From contig JAKFWF010000003.1 in the NCBI GenBank assembly GCA_021730785.1, forward strand, positions 1 through 64,000: a stretch of DNA of 64,000 nt. The letters are read 5' to 3'. The notes below the pieces were generated by a model, which saw only the letters and a list, made by a program, of their open reading frames with translations, was not told the DNA's origin and did not search any database. Both the position numbers and the translations under genes were made by a program. Each line of letters starts with the position of its first letter. Position 1 is the stretch's first letter. Shown in pieces: positions 32,919 through 41,176 of this stretch. Origin of the DNA: Hyphomicrobiaceae bacterium. Lineage in GTDB: Bacteria; Pseudomonadota; Alphaproteobacteria; Rhizobiales; Hyphomicrobiaceae.

Positions 32919-34561
32919 CAGGCAGACTTGTCCTTCGGCGCCTTGGGCTGTTTCGGTGGCTTGGCCGGCATCGCTTTTGCCGCCTCCGCTTCCGGGTCCA
33001 CATAACGCGGAAACACGCCGGAAGGTGCCGGCAGAACGCCTCCGGCTTTCAGTCGACCGGCCGGGCCGAGGCTCGCGAACGTGCGCGCTTGAGCCGGAAT
33101 GCCGAGCAGGTCGAGCAGCTTCGCGGCAGACGCGGGCATCGCCGGTTGGCTCAGAATCGCCAGTTGCCGCACGACTTCGGCCGTCACGTACAGAATCGTG
33201 CCCTTGCGCTCGGGCGTCAGCGCCTTGTCGAACGGCTTTTCGCCGGCGAAGTAGCGGTCGCCATCGGCGATGACTGCCCATACCGCGTCGAGGTAAGCCT
33301 TGATTGCCTGACGGTCCATGGCGCGGCGCGCAATTGCGTGCAGGGCATCGGCCGACGCGAGGATCGCCTTGTCGGCGTCGGTGAAGGCTTCAGGCTGCGG
33401 CACCACGCCGCCGAAGTTCTTGGCGATCATCGACAGCGAGCGCTGCGCCAGATTGCCGAGACCGTTGGCCAAGTCGGCATTGATGCGGGCGACGATCAAC
33501 TCGTGGCTGTAGGAGCCGTCGTTGCCGAAGCCTGTTTCGCGCAGGAAAAAGTAGCGCACGGCATCGACGCCGTAGGCTTTCACCAGATCGAATGGGTCGA
33601 CCACGTTGCCGACCGACTTCGACATCTTCTCCCCGCGATTGTAGAGGAACCCGTGCGCGAACACGCGATGCGGCAGCTCTAGGCCCGCGCTCATCAGGAA
33701 CGCTGGCCAGTACACCGCATGGAACCGCACGATGTCCTTGCCGATGATGTGCACGTCGGCCGGCCAGTAGTGCGTCCTGTCCGCGTCGGGCGGCCGGCTC
33801 CCCGCAGGGGAGTCGCCAGGCGCATTCAGGATGCCGGTCGCGGTTGCGTAATTGTTCAGCGCATCGACCCACACGTACATGACGTGGCCCGGTGCGCCCG
33901 GCACCGGAATGCCCCAGTCGAGCGTGGTGCGCGAAATGGCCAGATCTTCAAGCCCGCCCCGTACGAAACTGACCACTTCGTTGCGCCGCTCCGGCGGCAG
34001 GATGAACTCCGGATTAGCCTCGTAGTGCGCAAGGAGCTTTTCCTCGTAGGCCGACAGTTTGAAGAAGTACGTCTCCTCCTCGGTCCAGTCGACCGGCGTC
34101 TTGGTGGGCGTGGCGATCCGGATGCCATCGGCGATCTCCGTCTCGCTCTCGCGATAGAAGGCTTCATCGCGTACGGAATACCAGCCGGCGTAGTTTTTCT
34201 TGAAGATGTCGCCGGCCTTGTCCATGCGTCGCCACAGCTCCTCACAGGCTGCATAGTGGCGCCGTTCAGTGGTGCGGATGAAATCGTCGTTGGAGAGCCC
34301 CAATGCGTTAGCCATCGCCAGGAAGCGGGCCGCATTGCGGTCGGCGAGGTCGCGAACCGGAATGCCCTCCTTGTCCGCAGTCTGCTTCATCTTGAGGCCG
34401 TGCTCGTCGGTGCCGGTCAGGAAGAAGACGTCGCGACCGTCGAGCCGCTCGAAGCGTGCGATGGCATCGGTGGTGATCGCCTCATAGGCGTGGCCGATGT
34501 GGGGCACGCCGTTGGGATAGGAAATGGCGGTCGAGATGTAGAATTTCTGGCCGGCGGCCAT
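32918..34561 (-). CDS. metG: Methionyl-tRNA synthetase
   Basis: Charges tRNA-Met. The 547-residue class I synthetase has the HIGH motif ([10 protein letters not shown]) and KMSKS motif ([12 protein letters not shown]). The connective peptide has no zinc-binding Cys knuckles, so this is the short, zinc-free type common in Alphaproteobacteria, with no C-terminal dimerisation domain. The tail is Lys/Ala/Pro-rich. ATG 34561 ([11 protein letters not shown]) has GAGG upstream. A dispersed palindromic repeat separates it from holB. Confidence 0.96.
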   Translation of the reverse strand: MAAGQKFYISTAISYPNGVPHIGHAYEAITTDAIARFERLDGRDVFFLTGTDEHGLKMKQTADKEGIPVRDLADRNAARFLAMANALGLSNDDFIRTTERRHYAACEELWRRMDKAGDIFKKNYAGWYSVRDEAFYRESETEIADGIRIATPTKTPVDWTEEETYFFKLSAYEEKLLAHYEANPEFILPPERRNEVVSFVRGGLEDLAISRTTLDWGIPVPGAPGHVMYVWVDALNNYATATGILNAPGDSPAGSRPPDADRTHYWPADVHIIGKDIVRFHAVYWPAFLMSAGLELPHRVFAHGFLYNRGEKMSKSVGNVVDPFDLVKAYGVDAVRYFFLRETGFGNDGSYSHELIVARINADLANGLGNLAQRSLSMIAKNFGGVVPQPEAFTDADKAILASADALHAIARRAMDRQAIKAYLDAVWAVIADGDRYFAGEKPFDKALTPERKGTILYVTAEVVRQLAILSQPAMPASAAKLLDLLGIPAQARTFASLGPAGRLKAGGVLPAPSGVFPRYVDPEAEAAKAMPAKPPKQPKAPKDKSA

Positions 34562-34619
34562 GGGTAACCTCTTGAAACTGCAAGCCGTTGACGAGCGATT
34601 TGCGGAGCGCACACCGGCA

Positions 34620-34728
34620 TTTGTGGGTTGGGTTAGCGCCGCCGCTTCGGCGCGTAACCCAACAACTTAACGCAGCACCACCCGTTGAGTGTTGGGTTAC
34701 GGCGCAATCGGGCGCCTGACCCAACGTA
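34620..34728. repeat. Double-hairpin palindromic repeat, copy 2
   Basis: First hairpin: GGTTGGGTTA (34626-34635) with TAACCCAAC (34655-34663). Second hairpin: GTTGGGTTA (34691-34699) with TGACCCAAC (34717-34725). The spacer again contains GCACCACCC. The orientation is the same as the copy at 27984-28114. It lies between holB and metG inside an otherwise tight operon. Confidence 0.8.
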
Positions 34729-34749
34729 CGTGAACGCGCCGGCCCGCCG

Positions 34750-35868
34750 TCAACCGCGAGCGGCCCCTGCCAGCCGGGCAATGGTCTCCAGGACGAGTGT
34801 CTTGCGGTCGAGGTTGTAGGTCTGCACCTCGGCCCGCTCGCGGACCGTGGTGTCCCACACGTCCGCAAACGTGGCAAGCCTGCCGGCCGGGATCAGGTTG
34901 GCCGCGAATTTGAGGCGCGGATCGGGTGTGCCGATCGCGGCCGCGCGGATGGCACGGGCCAGGACGTCGAGCAGCAGATCCATGAACGTCTCGTATTTCA
35001 GCTCGGCCGCCACACCAGACAGTTCATCTGACAGCGCATGCGCGATCGTCCAGTCGACCTTGGGCAGTGTTCCCAGCAGCGCTTCGAGCCGCCCGTAGAG
35101 CTTGAGGCCGTCGCTGCCGCCGAGCGAGAGGGCGCGGCGCACGCTGCCATCCGCGAGACTGCCGAGCTTGGGCCATTGCGCTTCGTCGATCGGGTCGGCG
35201 TCGGCAGCAGCCAGGGCATCGCTGGTGGCGCGCCGCAGATCGGCATCACTGAGCCTTGCCAACGTGATGGTGCGGCAACGCGACCGGATCGTCGGCAGCA
35301 GGCGGCCCGGCTCCGACGATATCAGCAGGAACACGAGCCGCACCGGCGGCTCTTCCAGCGACTTCAGCAGCGCGTTGGCGGCAGGCCCGGCAAGTTCGTC
35401 CGCGCTGTCGACGATGACGACGCGCCAGCTATCGACCTCCGCCGAATGGCTGAGAAAATTGCGCAGCCGGCGGACTTCGTCGATCGGTATGGAGGCCGCA
35501 AACCGCTTGTCCTTGTGCAGCCAGGGCCGGCGGATGACGAGCAGGCCGGGATGCGACAGGGCGTCGACCTGCCGCGCCGCCGTGGTATCGCCGGCAACGT
35601 CGAGGCTGCCGCCCAGCCGGTCGCGCTCCATGGGGTGGGCGAGGACATGCTTCGCCAGCCGATAGGCGAGCGTCGCCTTGCCGATGCCTTCTGTCCCGCG
35701 CAGCAGCCAGGCATGATGCATATGACCCGAGCTGAAGGCCTGGGCGAGGTCTGCTTCCACCTTGCCGTGGCCGTGCAGGCGATGGGTGTGGCGGGGATGT
35801 GGATAATCGCCGAGCCGGTCGGCCTCCGGCGTGATCTCGTTATCCAGCTTGGTTGGCGTTCGGGCCAT
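34750..35868 (-). CDS. holB: DNA polymerase III subunit delta-prime
   Basis: Clamp-loader subunit, 372 residues. The N-terminal AAA-type domain starts with HHAWLLRGTEGIGKATLAYRLA (a modified P-loop, GTEGIGKAT, as in delta-prime) and includes VDSADELAGPAANALLKSLE followed by EPP. The SRC motif is in TIRSRCRTITL. No zinc-module cysteines are evident. ATG 35868 lies 8 bases after the tmk stop. The tmk-holB pair is conserved across bacteria. Confidence 0.95.
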   Translation of the reverse strand: MARTPTKLDNEITPEADRLGDYPHPRHTHRLHGHGKVEADLAQAFSSGHMHHAWLLRGTEGIGKATLAYRLAKHVLAHPMERDRLGGSLDVAGDTTAARQVDALSHPGLLVIRRPWLHKDKRFAASIPIDEVRRLRNFLSHSAEVDSWRVVIVDSADELAGPAANALLKSLEEPPVRLVFLLISSEPGRLLPTIRSRCRTITLARLSDADLRRATSDALAAADADPIDEAQWPKLGSLADGSVRRALSLGGSDGLKLYGRLEALLGTLPKVDWTIAHALSDELSGVAAELKYETFMDLLLDVLARAIRAAAIGTPDPRLKFAANLIPAGRLATFADVWDTTVRERAEVQTYNLDRKTLVLETIARLAGAARG

Positions 35869-35876
35869 GTGGAAAC

Positions 35877-36545
35877 TCAGAGGCCGCGCTGGGCGAGCAG
35901 GCGGACCTCGATGGTACGCCAGATCTGGGCGGCAATCGGCGCCGCCGGTCCACTGGCTTCGATCACCGCACAGCGCTGCGGCTCGGCGGCGGCGATCGCC
36001 TGGAAGCCGGCACGCAAACGCTTATGGAACGCCACATCGCGCGACTCGAAGGGATCGCTCGCGGCTCCCGCCGGACGCCGGTCGGCGGCGCGGCGCAGTC
36101 CTTCCTCGGGTGGCAGGTCAAGGATCAATGTCAGATCGGGCACGGTGCCGGCGACGACCACGCGGTCGATGGTCTCGATCGCGGCCGCATGGGCACCGCC
36201 GGCCGCACCCTGATAGGCGCGGGTCGAATCGGAAAAGCGATCAGCGATCAGCCATTTCCCCGCCGTCAATGCCGGGCGAATGGTCGCCTCCAGGTGGTCC
36301 GCGCGCGCAGCATAAAACAGCAGCGCCTCTGCAAGCGCCGCGTGGGCCGCGTGCTTCTGCCCCAGGATGAACTCACGGACCTGCTCGGCAAAAGGCGAGC
36401 CGCCGGGCTCGCGCGTGAGCACGGTGTCGATGCCGGCGTGCTTCAGGCGCTCGGCCAGCAATCGCGCTTGGGTCGACTTGCCCGAGCCTTCGCCGCCCTC
36501 GAAGGTGATGAAACGACCGCGTGCGGCTGGCGGCTGACTGGCCAT
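35877..36545 (-). CDS. tmk: Thymidylate kinase
   Basis: Phosphorylates dTMP to dTDP. The 222-residue product has P-loop FEGGEGSGKSTQ, the DR-type motif LTREPGGSPFAEQVR and the IADRFSDSTRAYQGA motif. ATG 36545 overlaps the dacA-like stop (TAATG). The frame is open upstream to 36830, but only as antisense-like sequence inside the carboxypeptidase gene. Confidence 0.96.
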   Translation of the reverse strand: MASQPPAARGRFITFEGGEGSGKSTQARLLAERLKHAGIDTVLTREPGGSPFAEQVREFILGQKHAAHAALAEALLFYAARADHLEATIRPALTAGKWLIADRFSDSTRAYQGAAGGAHAAAIETIDRVVVAGTVPDLTLILDLPPEEGLRRAADRRPAGAASDPFESRDVAFHKRLRAGFQAIAAAEPQRCAVIEASGPAAPIAAQIWRTIEVRLLAQRGL

Positions 36546-37717
36546 TACGGAATCCAGCTGAAGGCGCGCAGCGCGATCGAATCGAGCCCGCGCCGCCACA
36601 GCCCGCTCGGCGCCACGTCGTCGGCCGCATAAAGCTGGACTTCGTTGCTGGCATTGGCCGCACTCGTCACCCGCAGCTTGGCCACCGGATCGCCTTTCTT
36701 GATCGGCGGCTTCAGCGGATAATTGTAGATGATGTCGGCCTTGAGCTTCTGGTTCTGCGCGAACTTCGGCATGAAGATGTTGACGTCGCCCTTGCCGGTC
36801 AGCGGTACATAGAGCTTGTCGCCGCCCCACACGCGGGCATCGCCGACCTTCTCGCCGTCATCGAACAGCTTCACTTCCGTGAAACTGCGAAAGCCCCATT
36901 CCAGCAGCTTGCGCGCCTCGTCCTTGCGCTCCTCGGCCGTGCTGAGACCGTTGACCACGGCAATCAGGCGGCGCTCGCCCTGCTTCGCCGTTGCAACCAT
37001 GCCGTAGCCGGCTTCCTTGGTGAAGCCGGTTTTCATGCCGTCCGCACCGATGTTCAGGAACAATAACGGGTTGCGGTTGATGAACCTGTGCTTGCGGTAC
37101 AGGTATTCTTTCTGGCTGAAGATCGGCAGATACTCGGCGTGCGCACGGATGATGTAGCGGGCGAGGTGGGCAAGATCGCGGGCGGTCGTCTGGTGATCGG
37201 GATGATGCAGGCCCGTCGAGTTGGCAAAGGTCGACTTCTTTAGGCCGATCTTGCGGCCTTCCTCGGTCATGATCCGGGCAAAGGCCTCTTCAGTGCCAGC
37301 CATGCCCTCGGCGACGACAATGCACGCATCGTTGCCAGACTGAACGATGATGCCCTGCAGCAGTTCATCGAGACGCACGCGGCTGTTGAGAGGGATGAGC
37401 ATCGCCGATGTGTTGGAGGGGCCGCCGCCGCGGCGCCAGGCGCCTTCGCTGACGACGAACTCGTCAGTCGGTTTCAAGGTACCATCCTTGAGGGCCCGGA
37501 ACATCACTGCAAGCGTCATCAGCTTGCTCATGCTGGCTGGGTACATGCGCTCCTCGCCGGCCACCTGGAACAGGACCGCACCTGAGTCTGCATCCATCAG
37601 GTAGGCCTGCCGTGCGCGAGCGGCGAAATCGATCGTTTCGGCCGAGACGGTCGATGCCGAAACCAGTGCCGCGAAGCCGACCAAAAGGTTGGTTGCCAGT
37701 GTCGCACACCGCCCCAT
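36545..37717 (-). CDS. D-alanyl-D-alanine carboxypeptidase, PBP5/6 family
   Basis: Periplasmic low-molecular-weight penicillin-binding protein that trims the terminal D-Ala from stem peptides. From ATG 37717 it has 390 residues with a signal peptide cleaved near TVSA-ET. Active-site motifs are in order: SxxK (Ser62-Lys65 in ASMSKLMT), SGN (QSGNDACI) and KTG (GMKTGFTKE). A C-terminal beta-rich domain (GDVNIFMPKFAQ) and an amphipathic end (LRAFSWIP) fit membrane tethering. ATG 37759 is an alternative start. First gene of the six-gene minus-strand operon and the usual neighbour of tmk in this class. Confidence 0.93.
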   Translation of the reverse strand: MGRCATLATNLLVGFAALVSASTVSAETIDFAARARQAYLMDADSGAVLFQVAGEERMYPASMSKLMTLAVMFRALKDGTLKPTDEFVVSEGAWRRGGGPSNTSAMLIPLNSRVRLDELLQGIIVQSGNDACIVVAEGMAGTEEAFARIMTEEGRKIGLKKSTFANSTGLHHPDHQTTARDLAHLARYIIRAHAEYLPIFSQKEYLYRKHRFINRNPLLFLNIGADGMKTGFTKEAGYGMVATAKQGERRLIAVVNGLSTAEERKDEARKLLEWGFRSFTEVKLFDDGEKVGDARVWGGDKLYVPLTGKGDVNIFMPKFAQNQKLKADIIYNYPLKPPIKKGDPVAKLRVTSAANASNEVQLYAADDVAPSGLWRRGLDSIALRAFSWIP

Positions 37718-38015
37718 GGCAAGGCCTGAAGAAATCCGCCACGTAGCGCAGAAAACCATGTTGAACCTGATGTTTAGATGGCGCGAAACGCAGGGGTGCC
37801 GCTGCCGCTTAACTATCATACCAGCCGCCGACCTACGTCAACGGTCAACAGTGATCGAATCAGTGACCATGGTCGATCAACTCTGGTTGGATGTTATCAC
37901 AGTTACTTGACACCCGGTTACATTCCATGGGCCATTCCACCATTGTGATGCCCGATTGCGGTGGGCTACTGAGCCAAGCCGCAGGCATAAACATGTCTTC
38001 AAGGGAGACTGACAC

Positions 38016-38858
38016 ATGATCACCAAACGGGCAGCCCTACGATTTGCTGTTCTGGCGGCGCTCACATCGAGCCTGCCGTGGGTACAGGCAGCCCTGGCTG
38101 CCGATGCCATTCCGGCCTTCAAGACTGTTGCCGCTGGCTCCACTGTGACGGTCGATCACAGCGCCTGGGACAAGTTGCTGAAGGCCTACGTCGTGCCCGG
38201 TTCGGACGGGCTGAACAGGGTCGCCTATACGAGCCTCAAGAAAGAGCACAGCGTTCTCAAGGGGTATCTTGCCGCGCTGCAGAAAGTCGATCCCGCGACG
38301 CTCGACAAGCCCGAACAGTTCGCCTTCTGGGTGAACCTGTACAATGCGAAGACGATCGACGTCGTGCTCGACAAGTATCCGGTCAAGTCGATCAAGGACA
38401 TTTCACTGGGCGGCGGCTTGAAGACACTTGTGACGGGTGGACCCTGGCAGGCCAAGCTCATGAAGGTCAACGGCATCGACATGACCCTCGATGATGTGGA
38501 GAATGCCGTGCTGCGCCCGATCTATGGCGATGGCCGGGTGCACTATGCCGTCAACTGCGCGTCGATCGGATGCCCCAATCTTGCTGCGGAAGCCTGGACT
38601 GGCGCCAAGCTCGAGGCGATGCTGGAAGCGGGCGCAAAAGCCTATATCAACAGTCCGCGCGGCCTGCTGGTCCAGGGCGACAGCATCAAGGCATCGTCGA
38701 TCTACAACTGGTTCAAGGCCGACTTCGGCGGCACCGACGCGAGCCTGATGGCCCACTTGGACAAGTATGCGGAACCGGCATTGAAGGCGAAGATTGCCAA
38801 GATCGGAAAGATTGCTAGCTACGACTACGATTGGGCGTTGGCGGACGCCAAAAAGTAA
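38016..38858 (+). CDS. Exported DUF547 protein
   Basis: A 280-residue protein with a signal peptide (RAALRFAVLAALTSSLPW, cleavage near ALA-AD). The mature part carries the DUF547 signature: QFAFWVNLYNAKTIDVVLD, VKSIKDISLG, LDDVENAVLRPIYGDGRVHY and NCASIGCPNL. The Asn-Cys-Ala-Ser and Gly-Cys-Pro motifs with a preceding His recall a papain-like Cys/His site, but activity in this family is not established. ATG 38016 has GGAG 8 bases upstream. First gene of an apparent operon with the TVP38-like and FAD-protein genes. Confidence 0.88.
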   Translation: MITKRAALRFAVLAALTSSLPWVQAALAADAIPAFKTVAAGSTVTVDHSAWDKLLKAYVVPGSDGLNRVAYTSLKKEHSVLKGYLAALQKVDPATLDKPEQFAFWVNLYNAKTIDVVLDKYPVKSIKDISLGGGLKTLVTGGPWQAKLMKVNGIDMTLDDVENAVLRPIYGDGRVHYAVNCASIGCPNLAAEAWTGAKLEAMLEAGAKAYINSPRGLLVQGDSIKASSIYNWFKADFGGTDASLMAHLDKYAEPALKAKIAKIGKIASYDYDWALADAKK

Positions 38859-38883
38859 TCACAGCACCAACGGTAATGCCATC

Positions 38884-39669
38884 ATGGAAAGTCCTGCACC
38901 GCCGTCCGGCGGCCTCAAGCGGTTTGTCCCGCTGCTCATCCTTGGCGCCATCATGGCCCTCGTGTTCGCGATGGGCTGGCACAAGTACCTGTCGTTGAAG
39001 ACGATCGGGGAAAATTACGAGGTGCTCAAGTCCTACATCGCGAGCAATCTTGCGCTGTCGCTCGGGCTCTACATTCTGGCATACATTGTCGTGGTTGCAC
39101 TGTCTCTGCCCGGCGGGCTTGCGATGACGCTGACCGGCGGCTTGCTGTTTGGCTGGCAGATCGGCGCGCCGGCAACTGTGATTGGGGCGACCATCGGTGC
39201 AACCATCGTGTTCCTGGTGGCCAAGTCGTCGTTGGGCGAAGGCTTGGTGGCACGTGCGGGGCCATGGGTCGCAAAACTGCGCGAAGGCTTCCAGGAAAAC
39301 GCATTCAGCTACTTGCTGTTCTTGCGCCTCGTGCCGGCCTTCCCGTTTGTAATCGTCAACCTCGCGCCGGCTCTTCTTGGTGTGCGGCTGGGAACCTACT
39401 TCACGGCAACGTTCCTCGGCATCATGCCGGGCACCACCGCCTATTCGATCGCCGGTTCGGGCTTGGCCAGTGTGGTCGAAGCGCAGAACAAAAGCCACAA
39501 GGAGTGCCTCGCCAAACTGGTACCCGGCAGTGGGCAAGTCTGCCCGTACGAGATTGACACGAGCCAGTTGGTCACCAAGGAATTGATATTGGCTTTTGCC
39601 GCTTTGGGTGTCGTTTCCCTTATTCCCGTCGTGATCAAGAAATGGAGCAAGCGCCATGCAACGGTCTAA
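38884..39669 (+). CDS. TVP38/TMEM64 (DedA-superfamily) membrane protein
   Basis: A 261-residue inner-membrane protein with about five or six hydrophobic helices. The family motif is seen as SLPGGLAMTLTGGLLFG followed by GATIGATIVFLVAKSSLGEG, and LRLVPAFPFVIVNLAPALLG with IMPGTTAYSIAGSG. These are the two re-entrant segments of the VTT/DedA fold, which is linked to lipid scrambling or flipping. It lies 25 bases after the DUF547 gene and overlaps the next gene by 14 bases, so translation is coupled. Substrate unknown. Confidence 0.9.
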   Translation: MESPAPPSGGLKRFVPLLILGAIMALVFAMGWHKYLSLKTIGENYEVLKSYIASNLALSLGLYILAYIVVVALSLPGGLAMTLTGGLLFGWQIGAPATVIGATIGATIVFLVAKSSLGEGLVARAGPWVAKLREGFQENAFSYLLFLRLVPAFPFVIVNLAPALLGVRLGTYFTATFLGIMPGTTAYSIAGSGLASVVEAQNKSHKECLAKLVPGSGQVCPYEIDTSQLVTKELILAFAALGVVSLIPVVIKKWSKRHATV

Positions 39670-41122
39670 TCCGGAACAGGGCTTGTCGATCGGCCAGGCC
39701 GTCACAGAGATCAAGGCCGATTTGTGTGTGATCGGCGCCGGCTCCGGCGGCTTGTCGGTGGCCGCTGCCGCCGCAGCCTTCGGCCAGTCGGTCGTGTTGA
39801 TCGAGAAGCATAAGATGGGCGGCGACTGCCTAAACTACGGCTGCGTGCCCTCCAAGGCGCTGATTGCGGCCGGCAAACGCGCCCACATCATGCGCACGTC
39901 GTCGGCGTTCGGCATTGCGCCGGTCGAACCTGCGATCGACCGCTCCGCGGTACGCGACCATGTACGTGGCGTGATCGCCGCCATCGAGCCCAATGATTCC
40001 GTCGAGCGGTTCACTGGCCTGGGCGTGCAAGTGATCCAGGCGGCGGGGCGATTCGTTGACCGCGCGACCGTTATGGCCGGGGAAACGCGCATCAAGGCGC
40101 GACGCTTCGTTATCGCAACCGGCTCATCACCCGCCGTACCGCCGATCGCCGGACTGGACGAGGTACCCTATTTCACCAACGAAACGGTGTTCGACAACAA
40201 AGATGCCATGCCGCATCTGCTGATCATCGGCGGCGGCCCAATCGGCATGGAGATGGCGCAGGCACACAAGCGGCTCGGTTCCAAGGTCACCGTGATCGAG
40301 GGCCTGAAGGCGCTGGGCAAGGATGATCCGGAATTGACGGCCATCTTGCTGCAGGAGCTGCGCGACGAGGGCATCGAGATCCTTGAAGGTACCAAGGTCG
40401 AGCGGATCGCCGGCTCTGCTGGCGCCATCGAGGTTTCGGCGACGGTTGGCGGCAAGCCAAGTGTGATCACGGGTACGCACGTGCTGATCGCGGTCGGCCG
40501 CAAGGCAAACATATCGGATCTGGGGCTGGAGGCCGCCGGCATCGAGTTTCAAAAGAGCGGCATCACGGTCGACGAAACCTTGATGACGAGCAACAAACGA
40601 GTGTTCGCCATCGGCGATTGCACCGGTGGCCTGCAGTTCACCCACGTCGCCAACTACCATGCGGGGATCGTCATCCGGCGCAGCCTGTTTCGCGTGCCGG
40701 CCAAGGTCAACAACGCACTCGTACCGTGGGTCACCTACACAGAGCCGGAAATCGCCAATGTTGGCATGACCGAGGCCCAGGCCAAGGCGCAGCAGATCGA
40801 GCACAAGGTGTTGCGCTGGCCGTTCCACGAGAATGACCGTGCCCAGGCCGAGCGCGCGACCCACGGCCACGTGAAGGTCGTTGTCGACAAGAAGGGCGTC
40901 ATTCTGGGTGCCGGCATTGTTGGCCATCACGCTGGCGAACTGATCAACATGTGGTCGCTGGCCGTCTCGCAGAAGATGAAGATCAAGGCCATGACGGACT
41001 ACATCGTTCCCTATCCGACACTGGGCGAAGTCAACAAACGAGCGGCCTACCGATACTTTGCCGACTTTGCCGGCAACCCGAACGTCCGCAGGGTTATTGG
41101 GTTGCTAAAGAAGCTTGGATAG
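39656..41122 (+). CDS. FAD-dependent pyridine nucleotide-disulfide oxidoreductase, MerA/Lpd-like
   Basis: A 488-residue flavoprotein. FAD motif LCVIGAGSGGLSVAAAAAAF; redox disulfide Cys58/Cys63 in GGDCLNYGCVPSK; NAD(P) motif LLIIGGGPIGMEMAQ; second FAD motif VFAIGDCTGGLQFTHVA. The dimer-interface acid-base motif, normally His-Pro-Thr-x-x-Glu, reads YPTLGE with Tyr453 in place of the catalytic His; Glu458 is kept. No heavy-metal-binding domain or C-terminal Cys pair is present, so mercuric reductase activity is not implied. The start overlaps the TVP38 gene by 14 bases. Many genomes link this type to TVP38-like genes. Confidence 0.9.
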   Translation: MQRSNPEQGLSIGQAVTEIKADLCVIGAGSGGLSVAAAAAAFGQSVVLIEKHKMGGDCLNYGCVPSKALIAAGKRAHIMRTSSAFGIAPVEPAIDRSAVRDHVRGVIAAIEPNDSVERFTGLGVQVIQAAGRFVDRATVMAGETRIKARRFVIATGSSPAVPPIAGLDEVPYFTNETVFDNKDAMPHLLIIGGGPIGMEMAQAHKRLGSKVTVIEGLKALGKDDPELTAILLQELRDEGIEILEGTKVERIAGSAGAIEVSATVGGKPSVITGTHVLIAVGRKANISDLGLEAAGIEFQKSGITVDETLMTSNKRVFAIGDCTGGLQFTHVANYHAGIVIRRSLFRVPAKVNNALVPWVTYTEPEIANVGMTEAQAKAQQIEHKVLRWPFHENDRAQAERATHGHVKVVVDKKGVILGAGIVGHHAGELINMWSLAVSQKMKIKAMTDYIVPYPTLGEVNKRAAYRYFADFAGNPNVRRVIGLLKKLG

Positions 41123-41176
41123 TCTGGAAGCTTCAAATCGAAACCTATCCGAAGTTCATCGTGGATCGAGGAGCCT

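Noticed and set aside
39656-41122. Mercuric reductase as part of a mer operon
   Set aside because: There is no heavy-metal-binding N-terminal domain, no C-terminal Cys pair and no merR/merT/merP nearby. The neighbours are TVP38 and DUF547 genes.
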